From an uncultured bacterium (lineage in GTDB: Bacteria > Cyanobacteriota > Vampirovibrionia > Gastranaerophilales > Gastranaerophilaceae), in assembly GCA_902760645.1 (NCBI GenBank), contig CACWHC010000001.1:62001-126000 (forward strand): a stretch of 64,000 bases of DNA. Direction: 5' to 3'. The notes under the pieces were generated by a model. The model did not search any database. It was not told the origin of the DNA and saw only the letters and a program-made list of their open reading frames with translations. Of this stretch, positions 55,750 to 64,000 are shown one piece after another (the stretch's first letter is position 1; each line of letters opens with the position of its first letter). The position numbers and the translations under genes were made by a program.

Positions 55750-57756
55750 TTACACAATAGTAGACAAAGACGGAGCAATCGCAATAAAGTGTCTTACCAA
55801 ATCGGCATCCCAAAGTTTACCTGCACCTTCCTGCAATATCTGACAAGCTTTTTCTACAGACATACCTTTACGATACGGTCTGTCGCTGATTAGTGCGTGG
55901 TATGTATCAGCAACCGCAACAATTTTTGCGGTTAACGGGATATCATTACCCTTTAAACCTTCCGGATAACCGCTTCCGTCAACGTGTTCATGGTGATATT
56001 TTACTATAGGAATCAAATGAGCAAGTGCTTCATTTGGAGCAAGCACCTTTTCCGCACCGATAACAGGGTGCTGTTTCATAATATTCCATTCATCAGGTTC
56101 TAACTTACCCGGCTTTCTGAGAACAGTTTCAGGAATACCTATTTTACCAACATCATGAAGCAATCCGCCCAATCTGATTTTCTGAACTTCATCTTCCGGC
56201 AAATTAATAGCTCTTGCTAGAGCTTCGGCATACCTTGAAACACTTGTTGAATGACCTTTTGTATAAGGGTCTTTCGCATCAATAGCACCTGCCAACGAAG
56301 TAACCATTTCTATTAAGTGGTTTTGAGAAATTATTTCTTCATTGTTGAACTTATGTACAAGTTCATCTTCAAAATTAATACCTAACTGAGCGTGACGTTT
56401 CGCAATAACTTCAGCAAACGAATTTAATGCGGTATCATCCCAGAAATTAAAGTCTGACGAACTGATAATAGCAGACATACCTTCTTTATAACCTTTTGCC
56501 TGCGATATAAACATAGCCTGTTCTGCAAGTATCAGTAATTTTTCCTGATCCTTTGTATTATCAGGATAAGTCGAAATACCGACCGATACTTTTACAGGTC
56601 CTACATCATCAACAAAACAGCAAGATAATGTATAGGTAATATATTCTGCCAGATATTTGGCATCGGCAGTAGATGTATTAGGTAAAATTACCGCAATTTC
56701 ATCACCGCCATAGCGGCCTGCTTTATCATTAGATCGGATATTCTGTTTAATTTTTTCAGCAAGAAGTTTGATTACCTCATCACCCTTTGCATGTCCTAAT
56801 TCTCTGTTAATCTTTGATATGTTATTAATATCAAACATCACAATAGAAAGCTGAGTATCATTTTCTTTCGCTTTCTGAAGTTCACTTGCAAGAACCTCCT
56901 GAAATCCTCTGTGATTATAAAGATTTGTAAGATTATCCGCATTAGCGTATTTATTTGTCTTTTCTTTCAGTTCAATATTTTGCATATACATTGCAGCATA
57001 ACTTGCTATAAAAGAAAGTACATCCAGATTACAATCTTCATCTTCTTTTCCCAAAAGCATAACGCCCAAAGGCTGATTTAAAGAAATCAACGGAAGAACA
57101 ACTGTTGAAGAATTTTTCATATACGGAATATTCAGAAATTTATTGTCATTCTTTACAAAGGCGGAGGAATTCATAAAACATTGAATAACCGGATTGTCCG
57201 TTTCGGATAAAAATATTTTGGAGGAATAAGTTCTTCCCATAGAACCGGTAAGTTTAAGATTTATACATTTTGATTTGTCATGATAAATTCCGAAAGCTAC
57301 AAAACTGCAACGTAATCTTGACATCAAAGTGTTATTAAATGAAACAAAAAGATCATTTAATGTATTTTTATTAAGCAAAGCAGCATTCAATTCTCTGATT
57401 ATTGAAATATAATCAACAGACTTTGAGTGAGAAGAAAGTGTATTGGTCAAATAACCGCCGTACATTTTGTTGGCGGATTTAACCATATTTGCATTATTAA
57501 TTTTTGCAACTATATCTCTGTTTCTGTTAACAATATTTTCAATAGGTGAAAGATTCTTAGGTGCCGAAGCTAAAACATCGGAAATTGCTTCTCTTTTTCT
57601 TGAACGAGAAGCTTTTTTTCTGACATTTTTATCCGCAGGCATGGTATCTCTTGCCGACGGGTTGGATACCGGTGCGGTTAAAGTCTTGTCTGATTCAGTT
57701 TTTTCCGGATTTTGTCCGCTAACCTTATTATTCAATTTCACCTGCCTGATACTCAC
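55750..57756 (-). CDS. GGDEF and HD-GYP domain signalling protein
   Basis: A 668-residue cytosolic protein. A GAF-like sensor region lies at about 130-270 (FVAFGIYHDKSKCINLKL and VVLPLISLNQPLGVMLLG). The diguanylate cyclase domain (about 285-430) carries GRYGGDEIAVILP, and the HD-GYP phosphodiesterase domain (about 490-660) carries HDVGKIGIPE and HHEHVDGSGYPEGLKG. The N-terminal 100 residues are basic and disordered. It may make and/or degrade c-di-GMP; both motifs look intact, though the last residue of the GGDEF box is Ile. Confidence 0.9.
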   Translation of the reverse strand: MSIRQVKLNNKVSGQNPEKTESDKTLTAPVSNPSARDTMPADKNVRKKASRSRKREAISDVLASAPKNLSPIENIVNRNRDIVAKINNANMVKSANKMYGGYLTNTLSSHSKSVDYISIIRELNAALLNKNTLNDLFVSFNNTLMSRLRCSFVAFGIYHDKSKCINLKLTGSMGRTYSSKIFLSETDNPVIQCFMNSSAFVKNDNKFLNIPYMKNSSTVVLPLISLNQPLGVMLLGKEDEDCNLDVLSFIASYAAMYMQNIELKEKTNKYANADNLTNLYNHRGFQEVLASELQKAKENDTQLSIVMFDINNISKINRELGHAKGDEVIKLLAEKIKQNIRSNDKAGRYGGDEIAVILPNTSTADAKYLAEYITYTLSCCFVDDVGPVKVSVGISTYPDNTKDQEKLLILAEQAMFISQAKGYKEGMSAIISSSDFNFWDDTALNSFAEVIAKRHAQLGINFEDELVHKFNNEEIISQNHLIEMVTSLAGAIDAKDPYTKGHSTSVSRYAEALARAINLPEDEVQKIRLGGLLHDVGKIGIPETVLRKPGKLEPDEWNIMKQHPVIGAEKVLAPNEALAHLIPIVKYHHEHVDGSGYPEGLKGNDIPLTAKIVAVADTYHALISDRPYRKGMSVEKACQILQEGAGKLWDADLVRHFIAIAPSLSTIV

Positions 57757-57993
57757 ATTTTAAAACACATCAATTTTTTTTATTGACAAATTTGAAAATG
57801 TTTTTAACATTACTTAAAATTATTCTACACTTTTAACCGTAAATTACAATCCATCATTCAGATGGCAACCTCATTCAATCCTTTCTACTAACCAAACATT
57901 TATACTACACTTGTAGTATAACATTAAATTTGTATTTTTTAAACCCTTTTTGACATTTTTTTTACAATAATTCATTATTTTATATAAAAAATC

Positions 57994-58022
57994 TTGTCAA
58001 AATCTGAAAAATGTCGTACAAT
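57994..58022 (+). promoter_or_regulatory. promoter of the zinc-ribbon gene, leaderless start
   Basis: TTGTCA (57994-57999) and TACAAT (58017-58022) are 17 bp apart. TTCGTT follows, then ATG at 58029, the predicted transcript start. Confidence 0.75.
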
Positions 58023-58028
58023 TTCGTT

Positions 58029-58229
58029 ATGTTCAGATGTAAAGAATGCGGCAAAATATATCCCAATCGCACACAATATTGTGAATGCGGAAGCAGCGAA
58101 TTTGTATTCACGGATAATAAGAGCAAACCTCAGCCCAAAAAACAAGTGGCATTAGATTCAAATCAGATGGTATCTTGGGCAATATTTGCTGTGTGTGTAA
58201 TTGCGGCAATTATAATATTGTGCCTGTAA
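58029..58229 (+). CDS. small zinc-ribbon membrane protein
   Basis: A 66-residue protein. A zinc-ribbon-like CKECGKIYPN and YCECGSS supply the Cys ligands, a Lys/Pro/Gln linker follows, and one C-terminal transmembrane helix ends it (WAIFAVCVIAAIIILCL). The ATG at 58029 is preferred because an upstream in-frame ATG at 58011 lies between the -35 and -10 of the promoter. No Shine-Dalgarno is present. Confidence 0.7.
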   Translation: MFRCKECGKIYPNRTQYCECGSSEFVFTDNKSKPQPKKQVALDSNQMVSWAIFAVCVIAAIIILCL

Positions 58230-58247
58230 TACAAAATTACAATATTT

Positions 58248-58811
58248 TTATATTTTACTTTCTACTATCGGAGGAATAGCAGAGATAATTATTTGTTCGA
58301 TTAAATCGTCATTTGCAGACTTTATTTCCTTACCTGCCGATACTATTTCGGACTCTGAAAACGTATAATAACGTGCGGTATATTTCAGTATCATAGTACC
58401 TTTTGACGGATGCGGTTCGTATTTATATATATTATGTTCTATGTAAGGCTTGCCGTCCGATTCTCCAACATCTATAAAGCTCAGTACGGCTTTATTTTGC
58501 TTTTTATTTTCAATAAATTTTAGTAAAACAACACTTGCTTTTGTTTCTATTTCTTTATCGGCATTTTCGGCAAATTTTATTGAGTTTTTTACTTCAGGAT
58601 AATAATAAATTCCAAGCATCTTGTCAGGATTTTTCAATTTGTGATTTTCGGGAAAATATTCATTTTCAAAACCTTTATTAACGTCAGAAAATGTTACATT
58701 TTCCAAAACATAAATATCGCTGTTAAAGTGTATATTTTCTGCTCTTGAACATTGGGCAAAAAAGATAAATACAAACAGCAGAGTAACGTATATAAACACA
58801 TTTAGTTTCAT
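58248..58811 (-). CDS. secreted or membrane-anchored protein of unknown function
   Basis: An N-terminal hydrophobic segment (NVFIYVTLLFVFIFFAQCSRA) is a signal peptide or possible lipoprotein signal. The mature part of about 165 residues is Lys/Glu rich with alternating strands (YVLENVTFSDVNKGFENEYF; ASVVLLKFIENK; YKYEPHPSKGTMILKYTARY). GAGG precedes the ATG. It converges with the zinc-ribbon gene. Not recognised. Confidence 0.6.
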   Translation of the reverse strand: MKLNVFIYVTLLFVFIFFAQCSRAENIHFNSDIYVLENVTFSDVNKGFENEYFPENHKLKNPDKMLGIYYYPEVKNSIKFAENADKEIETKASVVLLKFIENKKQNKAVLSFIDVGESDGKPYIEHNIYKYEPHPSKGTMILKYTARYYTFSESEIVSAGKEIKSANDDLIEQIIISAIPPIVESKI

Positions 58812-58914
58812 AATAACCTCTTACAGACATTCTAAAACTCATCTTAATAAACTTCTATTCCACAAAAGGATAATGTTAATTTCTTGCGTAAAAATTTACA
58901 TTATAGTAGTATAG

Positions 58915-60342
<1,428 letters not shown>

Positions 60343-60357
60343 TAGCAAGAGGGAAAA

Positions 60358-60750
60358 ATGCACTTAAAAATTATTACGCACCAAAAACTTGTATTTGATG
60401 AAGATGTAGATGAAATCTACACAAAAGGTACTGCCGGAGAGTTCGGCATCCTGCCTAATCATATTCCGATAATGTCCGCATTGGATATCGGAGTAACTAA
60501 AATCATACAAGACGGGAAGGCACGTTACTTTACCACAATGGGAGGTGTTTTGCAGTTTAAGGATAATGAAGCAATTATCTTAACCCCGACCGCTGAAGAC
60601 GGTAACGATATTGACGTTGCCCGTGCAAAAGAAGCTTTGGCAAGGGCAAGAGCAAAACTTGCGGAACGTGATGCGGAATTAGATGTTAAACGAACAGAAG
60701 CAGCCGTAGCCAGAGCATTGGCAAGACTAAAAGCTACTATGACTAATTAG
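60358..60750 (+). CDS. atpC: ATP synthase F1 subunit epsilon
   Basis: A 130-residue rotor-stalk subunit with the N-terminal beta sandwich (GTAGEFGILPNHIPIMSAL) and the C-terminal two-helix hairpin (RAKEALARARAKLAERDAEL). GAGGG precedes the ATG. It is cotranscribed with atpD. Confidence 0.95.
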   Translation: MHLKIITHQKLVFDEDVDEIYTKGTAGEFGILPNHIPIMSALDIGVTKIIQDGKARYFTTMGGVLQFKDNEAIILTPTAEDGNDIDVARAKEALARARAKLAERDAELDVKRTEAAVARALARLKATMTN

Positions 60751-60757
60751 TAAAATA

Positions 60758-61426
60758 CTAAAATTTCAACGGATAATCTTTTGGAATCTTCCAACCGTTC
60801 ATTTGGATTAATTTGGTACAATAGTTATTTTTTGTTCCGACACCGCATGCATAACTGTTAGAAGTATCTGTAAGACCCACTATTGTGCCGTCCCAAGCAT
60901 ATGAATAAGGCTCGAATGTTGGACCAATAGTACCTCTAATCCTGACATCATTTGGATTTCGATTGGTAGAAACGATTGGTGAAAATCTGAACGCAAAAGA
61001 GTAAACTCCCATGTTGTCAATATATTTTGGATTTGTATGGAAAATAATATCATATAAAGAATTATAAACCTGCAGTATACCACCATCATTTAAATATACA
61101 TAAAAGCTTTTCTCATCATCTGCATTTTCTATTTTTGATATAAGTAAATGATTACCTATATATTTATTAAACTTATCTTTTGCTTCATCAATTGAACAGA
61201 TTGGACTACTGGTTTTACCACAATCCCAATCCCAATATTGAGGCTCACCATATTCAACAGTAGAAAGTTTTATTGCCTGATTTACGACTGAATAGATTTT
61301 AGCTAACTTTGTTTCGACTTCATGTTTTCTGTGATTTTGTATGAGTGTCGGTAGAGTCATCGCAGCAACAACACCAATTATTCCGAGGGTAATCAAAACT
61401 TCCGCCAGAGTAAATCCTTTTTTCAT
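60758..61426 (-). CDS. type IV pilin-like protein (intact)
   Basis: A 222-residue pilin/pseudopilin with the short leader MKKG before FTLAEVLITLGIIGVVAAMTLP, cleaved between G4 and F5. The globular domain has four or more cysteines (CGKTSSPICS; YACGVGTKNNYC), probably disulfide-bonded, and ends WKIPKDYPLKF. GGAGG lies 4 nt before the ATG at 61426; a longer frame upstream is ignored. It is the undisturbed version of the gene whose leader is interrupted at 9.6 kb. Confidence 0.88.
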   Translation of the reverse strand: MKKGFTLAEVLITLGIIGVVAAMTLPTLIQNHRKHEVETKLAKIYSVVNQAIKLSTVEYGEPQYWDWDCGKTSSPICSIDEAKDKFNKYIGNHLLISKIENADDEKSFYVYLNDGGILQVYNSLYDIIFHTNPKYIDNMGVYSFAFRFSPIVSTNRNPNDVRIRGTIGPTFEPYSYAWDGTIVGLTDTSNSYACGVGTKNNYCTKLIQMNGWKIPKDYPLKF

Positions 61427-61603
61427 ATATCCTCCAATTGTATTTAATAAATTAGCCTTTGTGTAATAGTACATATTTATGATTTTAAATCTGATTACTA
61501 ATCTATATTATACGACTATCGAGCAATTTTGTCAATACTGATTATGCCTAATAATCTATTTATATGCTGATAGAAATGAATTATTATAATTAAGAGGTTA
61601 ATT

Positions 61604-61927
61604 ATGAATAATTTAAAAATCCGGCTGGGCAGAAGAATTAAAAATCTAAGAAAATCTAAAAATATTACTCAGGAAAAGCTCGCTGAAATTATCAGTATGG
61701 ATATAACGAGCTTGAGTAAAATAGAAACAGGGCGTAATTATCCGCAGCCGGAAACCGTTGAAAAGTTGGCAAATGCACTAAATGTAAGCATTGATAAATT
61801 ATTTTTATTTAAAGATGATTTTTCAAAAGAAGAATATCTTAATGAGATAAATAACAACATTAAGTTTATCAGTAATGATATTAATAAATTGAAGATTTTG
61901 TATAGTGTTTCATCTTCTTTAATATAA
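61604..61927 (+). CDS. Xre-family transcriptional regulator
   Basis: At 107 residues it has an N-terminal helix-turn-helix of the Xre/cI type (about 8-62): RIKNLRKSKNITQEKLAEII and SLSKIETGRNYPQPETVEKL. A short C-terminal helix (residues 70-100) may dimerise. AAGAGG precedes the ATG and TATAAT lies upstream. The chromate transporter genes follow at 24 nt, so it may control them. Confidence 0.85.
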   Translation: MNNLKIRLGRRIKNLRKSKNITQEKLAEIISMDITSLSKIETGRNYPQPETVEKLANALNVSIDKLFLFKDDFSKEEYLNEINNNIKFISNDINKLKILYSVSSSLI

Positions 61928-61939
61928 ACATTTTTTCGT

Positions 61940-61945
61940 TATAAT
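61940..61945 (+). promoter_or_regulatory. -10 hexamer 6 nt before the chromate transporter start
   Basis: TATAAT is followed by AAAACT and the ATG at 61952, the same spacing as in hisS. The -35 (CTTTAA at 17 bp) is weak. Confidence 0.45.
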
Positions 61946-61951
61946 AAAACT

Positions 61952-62509
61952 ATGCAAAAATCTGTTTGGAATATTTATAAAACTTTTTTTAAAATAGGAA
62001 CAATACTGCTTGGCGGCGGCTACGTTATTTTACCGCTTTTACAGTCTGAAATTGTTGATAAAAAAGGCTGGGCAAATTCCGAAGATATTGTCGAGTATTT
62101 TGCATTATCTCAGAGCCTTCCGGGAATTATTGCCGCAAATATTTCCATTTTTGTCGGTTATAAATTACAGGGAGTAAGAGGAGCTTTAGCGGCAATAACA
62201 GGGGTTATAACTCCTGCATTTTTGGCAATAGTACTGATTGCAAATATATTATCGGAGCTGGTTGCAAAACATTCAATACAAAGTATATTCTCAGGCGTTG
62301 CAGTCGGGGTTGTAATCCTTGTACTTTTAACCGTTAAAGAAATGTGGGGGAAAAGTTTGGTCGATAATTTTACCCGAATTGTTTTTCTTATATCAATGGT
62401 ACTTGCCTGTTTAAAGATTTCACCGGTATTAATAATACTGGGCAGTATTTTTGCAGGAATTATATACAGGAGCTTTAAGGATAATGATATATCTTCAGCT
62501 GATATTTGA
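61952..62509 (+). CDS. chromate transporter family protein, first half
   Basis: A 185-residue single-domain CHR protein with the motif LGGGYVILPLLQSEIV and five to six hydrophobic segments. Short-chain CHR proteins work as pairs encoded side by side. The ATG lacks a Shine-Dalgarno. It overlaps the second half by 26 nt. Chromate/sulfate exchange is the family assignment; the true substrate is unproven. Confidence 0.82.
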   Translation: MQKSVWNIYKTFFKIGTILLGGGYVILPLLQSEIVDKKGWANSEDIVEYFALSQSLPGIIAANISIFVGYKLQGVRGALAAITGVITPAFLAIVLIANILSELVAKHSIQSIFSGVAVGVVILVLLTVKEMWGKSLVDNFTRIVFLISMVLACLKISPVLIILGSIFAGIIYRSFKDNDISSADI

Positions 62510-63014
62510 ATATTTTAAAACAGGTCTTTTTTCTTTTGGCGGAGGGTATGCCACTATTCCGTTTTTGTACCATTTGGCAGAAAATTATGACTGGTTTACA
62601 ACAAAACAGCTGTCGGATATGATTGCGGTTGCATCAATCACACCCGGTCCGGTTGGGGTGAATGTTGCAACATATTCGGGATTTACTACAAGCGGAATAT
62701 TTGGGGCGTTAATTGCTACCGGAGCATTGATTTTTCCGTCATTTATTATCGCAGTCATTGTTGCCAAACTGCTTGCAAAATTCAGAGAGAATAAATACGT
62801 TCAATCTGCAATATATGCCTTGAAACCTGCCGGATGCGGTTTACTTGCTGCCGTTGCAATAGGCTTATTCAGGGAAAACGTAGTACAGTTATGGGCATAT
62901 ATTTTGTTTGGTTTACTCTTTTTAATGAGTTTAAAGGTTAAAAAAGATCCTCTTGTATATTTAGGTCTGTCCGGCATTATCGGATTAGTTCTCGGCGGAT
63001 TAAAAATATTATAA
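62484..63014 (+). CDS. chromate transporter family protein, second half
   Basis: A 176-residue CHR domain with FSFGGGYATIPFLYH and SITPGPVGVNVATYSGF. The start at 62484 has AAGGAT upstream and overlaps the first gene by 26 nt; an earlier in-frame ATG at 62451 would overlap by 59 nt. Together with the preceding gene it would form a heterodimeric inner-membrane anion exchanger. Confidence 0.82.
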   Translation: MIYLQLIFEYFKTGLFSFGGGYATIPFLYHLAENYDWFTTKQLSDMIAVASITPGPVGVNVATYSGFTTSGIFGALIATGALIFPSFIIAVIVAKLLAKFRENKYVQSAIYALKPAGCGLLAAVAIGLFRENVVQLWAYILFGLLFLMSLKVKKDPLVYLGLSGIIGLVLGGLKIL

Positions 63015-63120
63015 TAATATGTTATTTGCTGTTTACTTTAAATATTGAGCATGTTAGTATTTTGTCATAGAAAAGGATTTCTATATTAAGGTGATTATTA
63101 TAAACATGGAAAGGAACACT

Positions 63121-64000
63121 ATGACAGAAAAAAGAGTATGGCTTTTCCGCGAAGGTAACGCAAATATGCGTAGTCTTTTGGGTGGAAAAGGTGCAAACCT
63201 TGCAGAAATGACAAATTTAGGTCTTCCGGTACCTCCGGGATTAACTATCACTACAGAAACTTGTATGGATTACATTAACCACGGTAATGTTATGCCTGCA
63301 GGTCTGATGGATGAAGTCAAAGAAGCTTTGAAAGATGTTGAAGCTAAAGCAGGTAAAAAATTCGGAGATACCACAAATCCGCTTTTGGTTTCTGTTCGTT
63401 CAGGTGCAAGAGTTTCTATGCCGGGTATGATGGAAACTATTTTGAACCTTGGTTTGAATGATGAAACAGTTGAAGCTATGGTTAAATTAACTAATAATCC
63501 TCGTTTCTGCTATGATTCATACAGAAGATTTTTAACAATGTTTGGTTCAGTTGCTTGGGAAATGGACAGACAAAAATACTTCGAATCTGAAGTTGAAAAA
63601 GTTAAAGCAAGAGAAGGCGTTACAGAAGATACTCAAATCTCTGCTGAAGGCTGGAAATCTTTGATTCCTATTTACAAAGCCACTATTAAAGAAGTTACGG
63701 GCAAAGACTTCCCGCAAGATCCGTACGTTCAATTACAGGAAGCTATCGAAGCCGTATTCCGTTCCTGGAATATTCCTCGTGCCGTAGCATACAGAAATAT
63801 GAACAAAATTGACCACAATTTCGGTACAGCAGTTAACGTTCAGACAATGGTATTCGGTAATATGGGTAACGATTGTGCAACAGGTGTTTCTTTCACCCGT
63901 AACCCTGCTACCGGTGAAAATAAATTTTACGGTGAATATTTGGTAAATGCTCAGGGTGAAGACGTTGTTGCAGGTATCAGAACTCCGAAGCAAATCGCTG
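63121..64000 (+). CDS. ppdK: pyruvate phosphate dikinase, N-terminal part (runs off window)
   Basis: The frame runs from ATG 63121 (GAAAGGA upstream; an earlier ATG at 63106 precedes that site) to the right edge, 293 codons. KGANLAEMTNLGLPVPPG and SVRSGARVSMPGMMETILNLG match the ATP-binding domain of PPDK. NPRFCYDSYRRFLTMFG and SWNIPRAVAYR confirm it. The enzyme interconverts pyruvate with PEP using ATP and phosphate, so it can run glycolysis or gluconeogenesis. Confidence 0.93.
   Translation, partial: MTEKRVWLFREGNANMRSLLGGKGANLAEMTNLGLPVPPGLTITTETCMDYINHGNVMPAGLMDEVKEALKDVEAKAGKKFGDTTNPLLVSVRSGARVSMPGMMETILNLGLNDETVEAMVKLTNNPRFCYDSYRRFLTMFGSVAWEMDRQKYFESEVEKVKAREGVTEDTQISAEGWKSLIPIYKATIKEVTGKDFPQDPYVQLQEAIEAVFRSWNIPRAVAYRNMNKIDHNFGTAVNVQTMVFGNMGNDCATGVSFTRNPATGENKFYGEYLVNAQGEDVVAGIRTPKQIA

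Overview
This is a low-GC bacterial chromosome segment, most consistent with a gut Melainabacteria/Vampirovibrionia genome of the Gastranaerophilales type (a non-photosynthetic sister group of Cyanobacteria). That placement is an inference from four things: the pilin signature FTLAEVLITLGIIGVVAAMTLP in two genes, ATP synthase beta and epsilon genes forming a separate two-gene unit as in cyanobacteria, a YggS-SepF pair near FtsZ, and many small proteins I cannot match to any broad family. No tRNA, rRNA or CRISPR array was seen.

Layout. 0-5.4 kb: partial alpha/beta hydrolase, iron-sulfur-type flavoprotein, HEPN-like membrane protein, TPR-like secreted protein, acyl-CoA/ACP synthetase, small coiled-coil protein. 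5.4-8.7 kb (minus): rplI, a MetE-core-like methyltransferase, a CooC-like ATPase and folD, apparently one transcription unit with a one-carbon theme. 8.8-16.7 kb (minus): type IV pilus block (PilP-like lipoprotein, PilQ secretin, PilB ATPase, PilC), a short-chain dehydrogenase and a pilin whose leader is interrupted by a repeat. 17-23 kb (minus): P-loop kinase, a nest of palindromic repeats, ispH-rpsA, small lineage proteins, pgk. 23-23.9 kb: structured repeat and a decayed ORF. 24-33.6 kb (mostly minus): dCMP deaminase, stand-alone AICAR transformylase, hisS-MNT-62aa-pgeF, and two large unknown proteins. 33.9-39 kb: fba, then ftsZ, nadK, sepF, yggS. 39-49 kb: clpB, ffh, dtd, an RGG zinc-ribbon protein with rimM and trmD, small membrane and secreted proteins, a TIM-barrel AP-endonuclease-like enzyme. 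49-57.8 kb: SH3-like protein, pheT, thrS, small proteins, a truncated pilin, a GGDEF/HD-GYP protein. 58-64 kb: zinc-ribbon membrane protein, atpD-atpC, intact pilin, Xre regulator, two-part chromate transporter, start of ppdK.

Most notable. (1) A dispersed repeat carrying an 11-base G tract sits just after the SD-ATG of a pilin-like leader at two loci, 9.6-9.8 kb and 18.0-18.6 kb. At the first, the pilin signal motif is also duplicated in frame with a 60-bp period. At the second, the pilin body is missing. This suggests an element that targets prepilin leaders and possibly a contingency switch. (2) Five genes have a -10 hexamer exactly 6 nt before a start codon lacking Shine-Dalgarno, implying leaderless mRNAs; hisS has a consensus TTGACA-17-TATAAT. 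(3) A folD / CooC-like / MetE-core-like cluster suggests metal-dependent methyl transfer.
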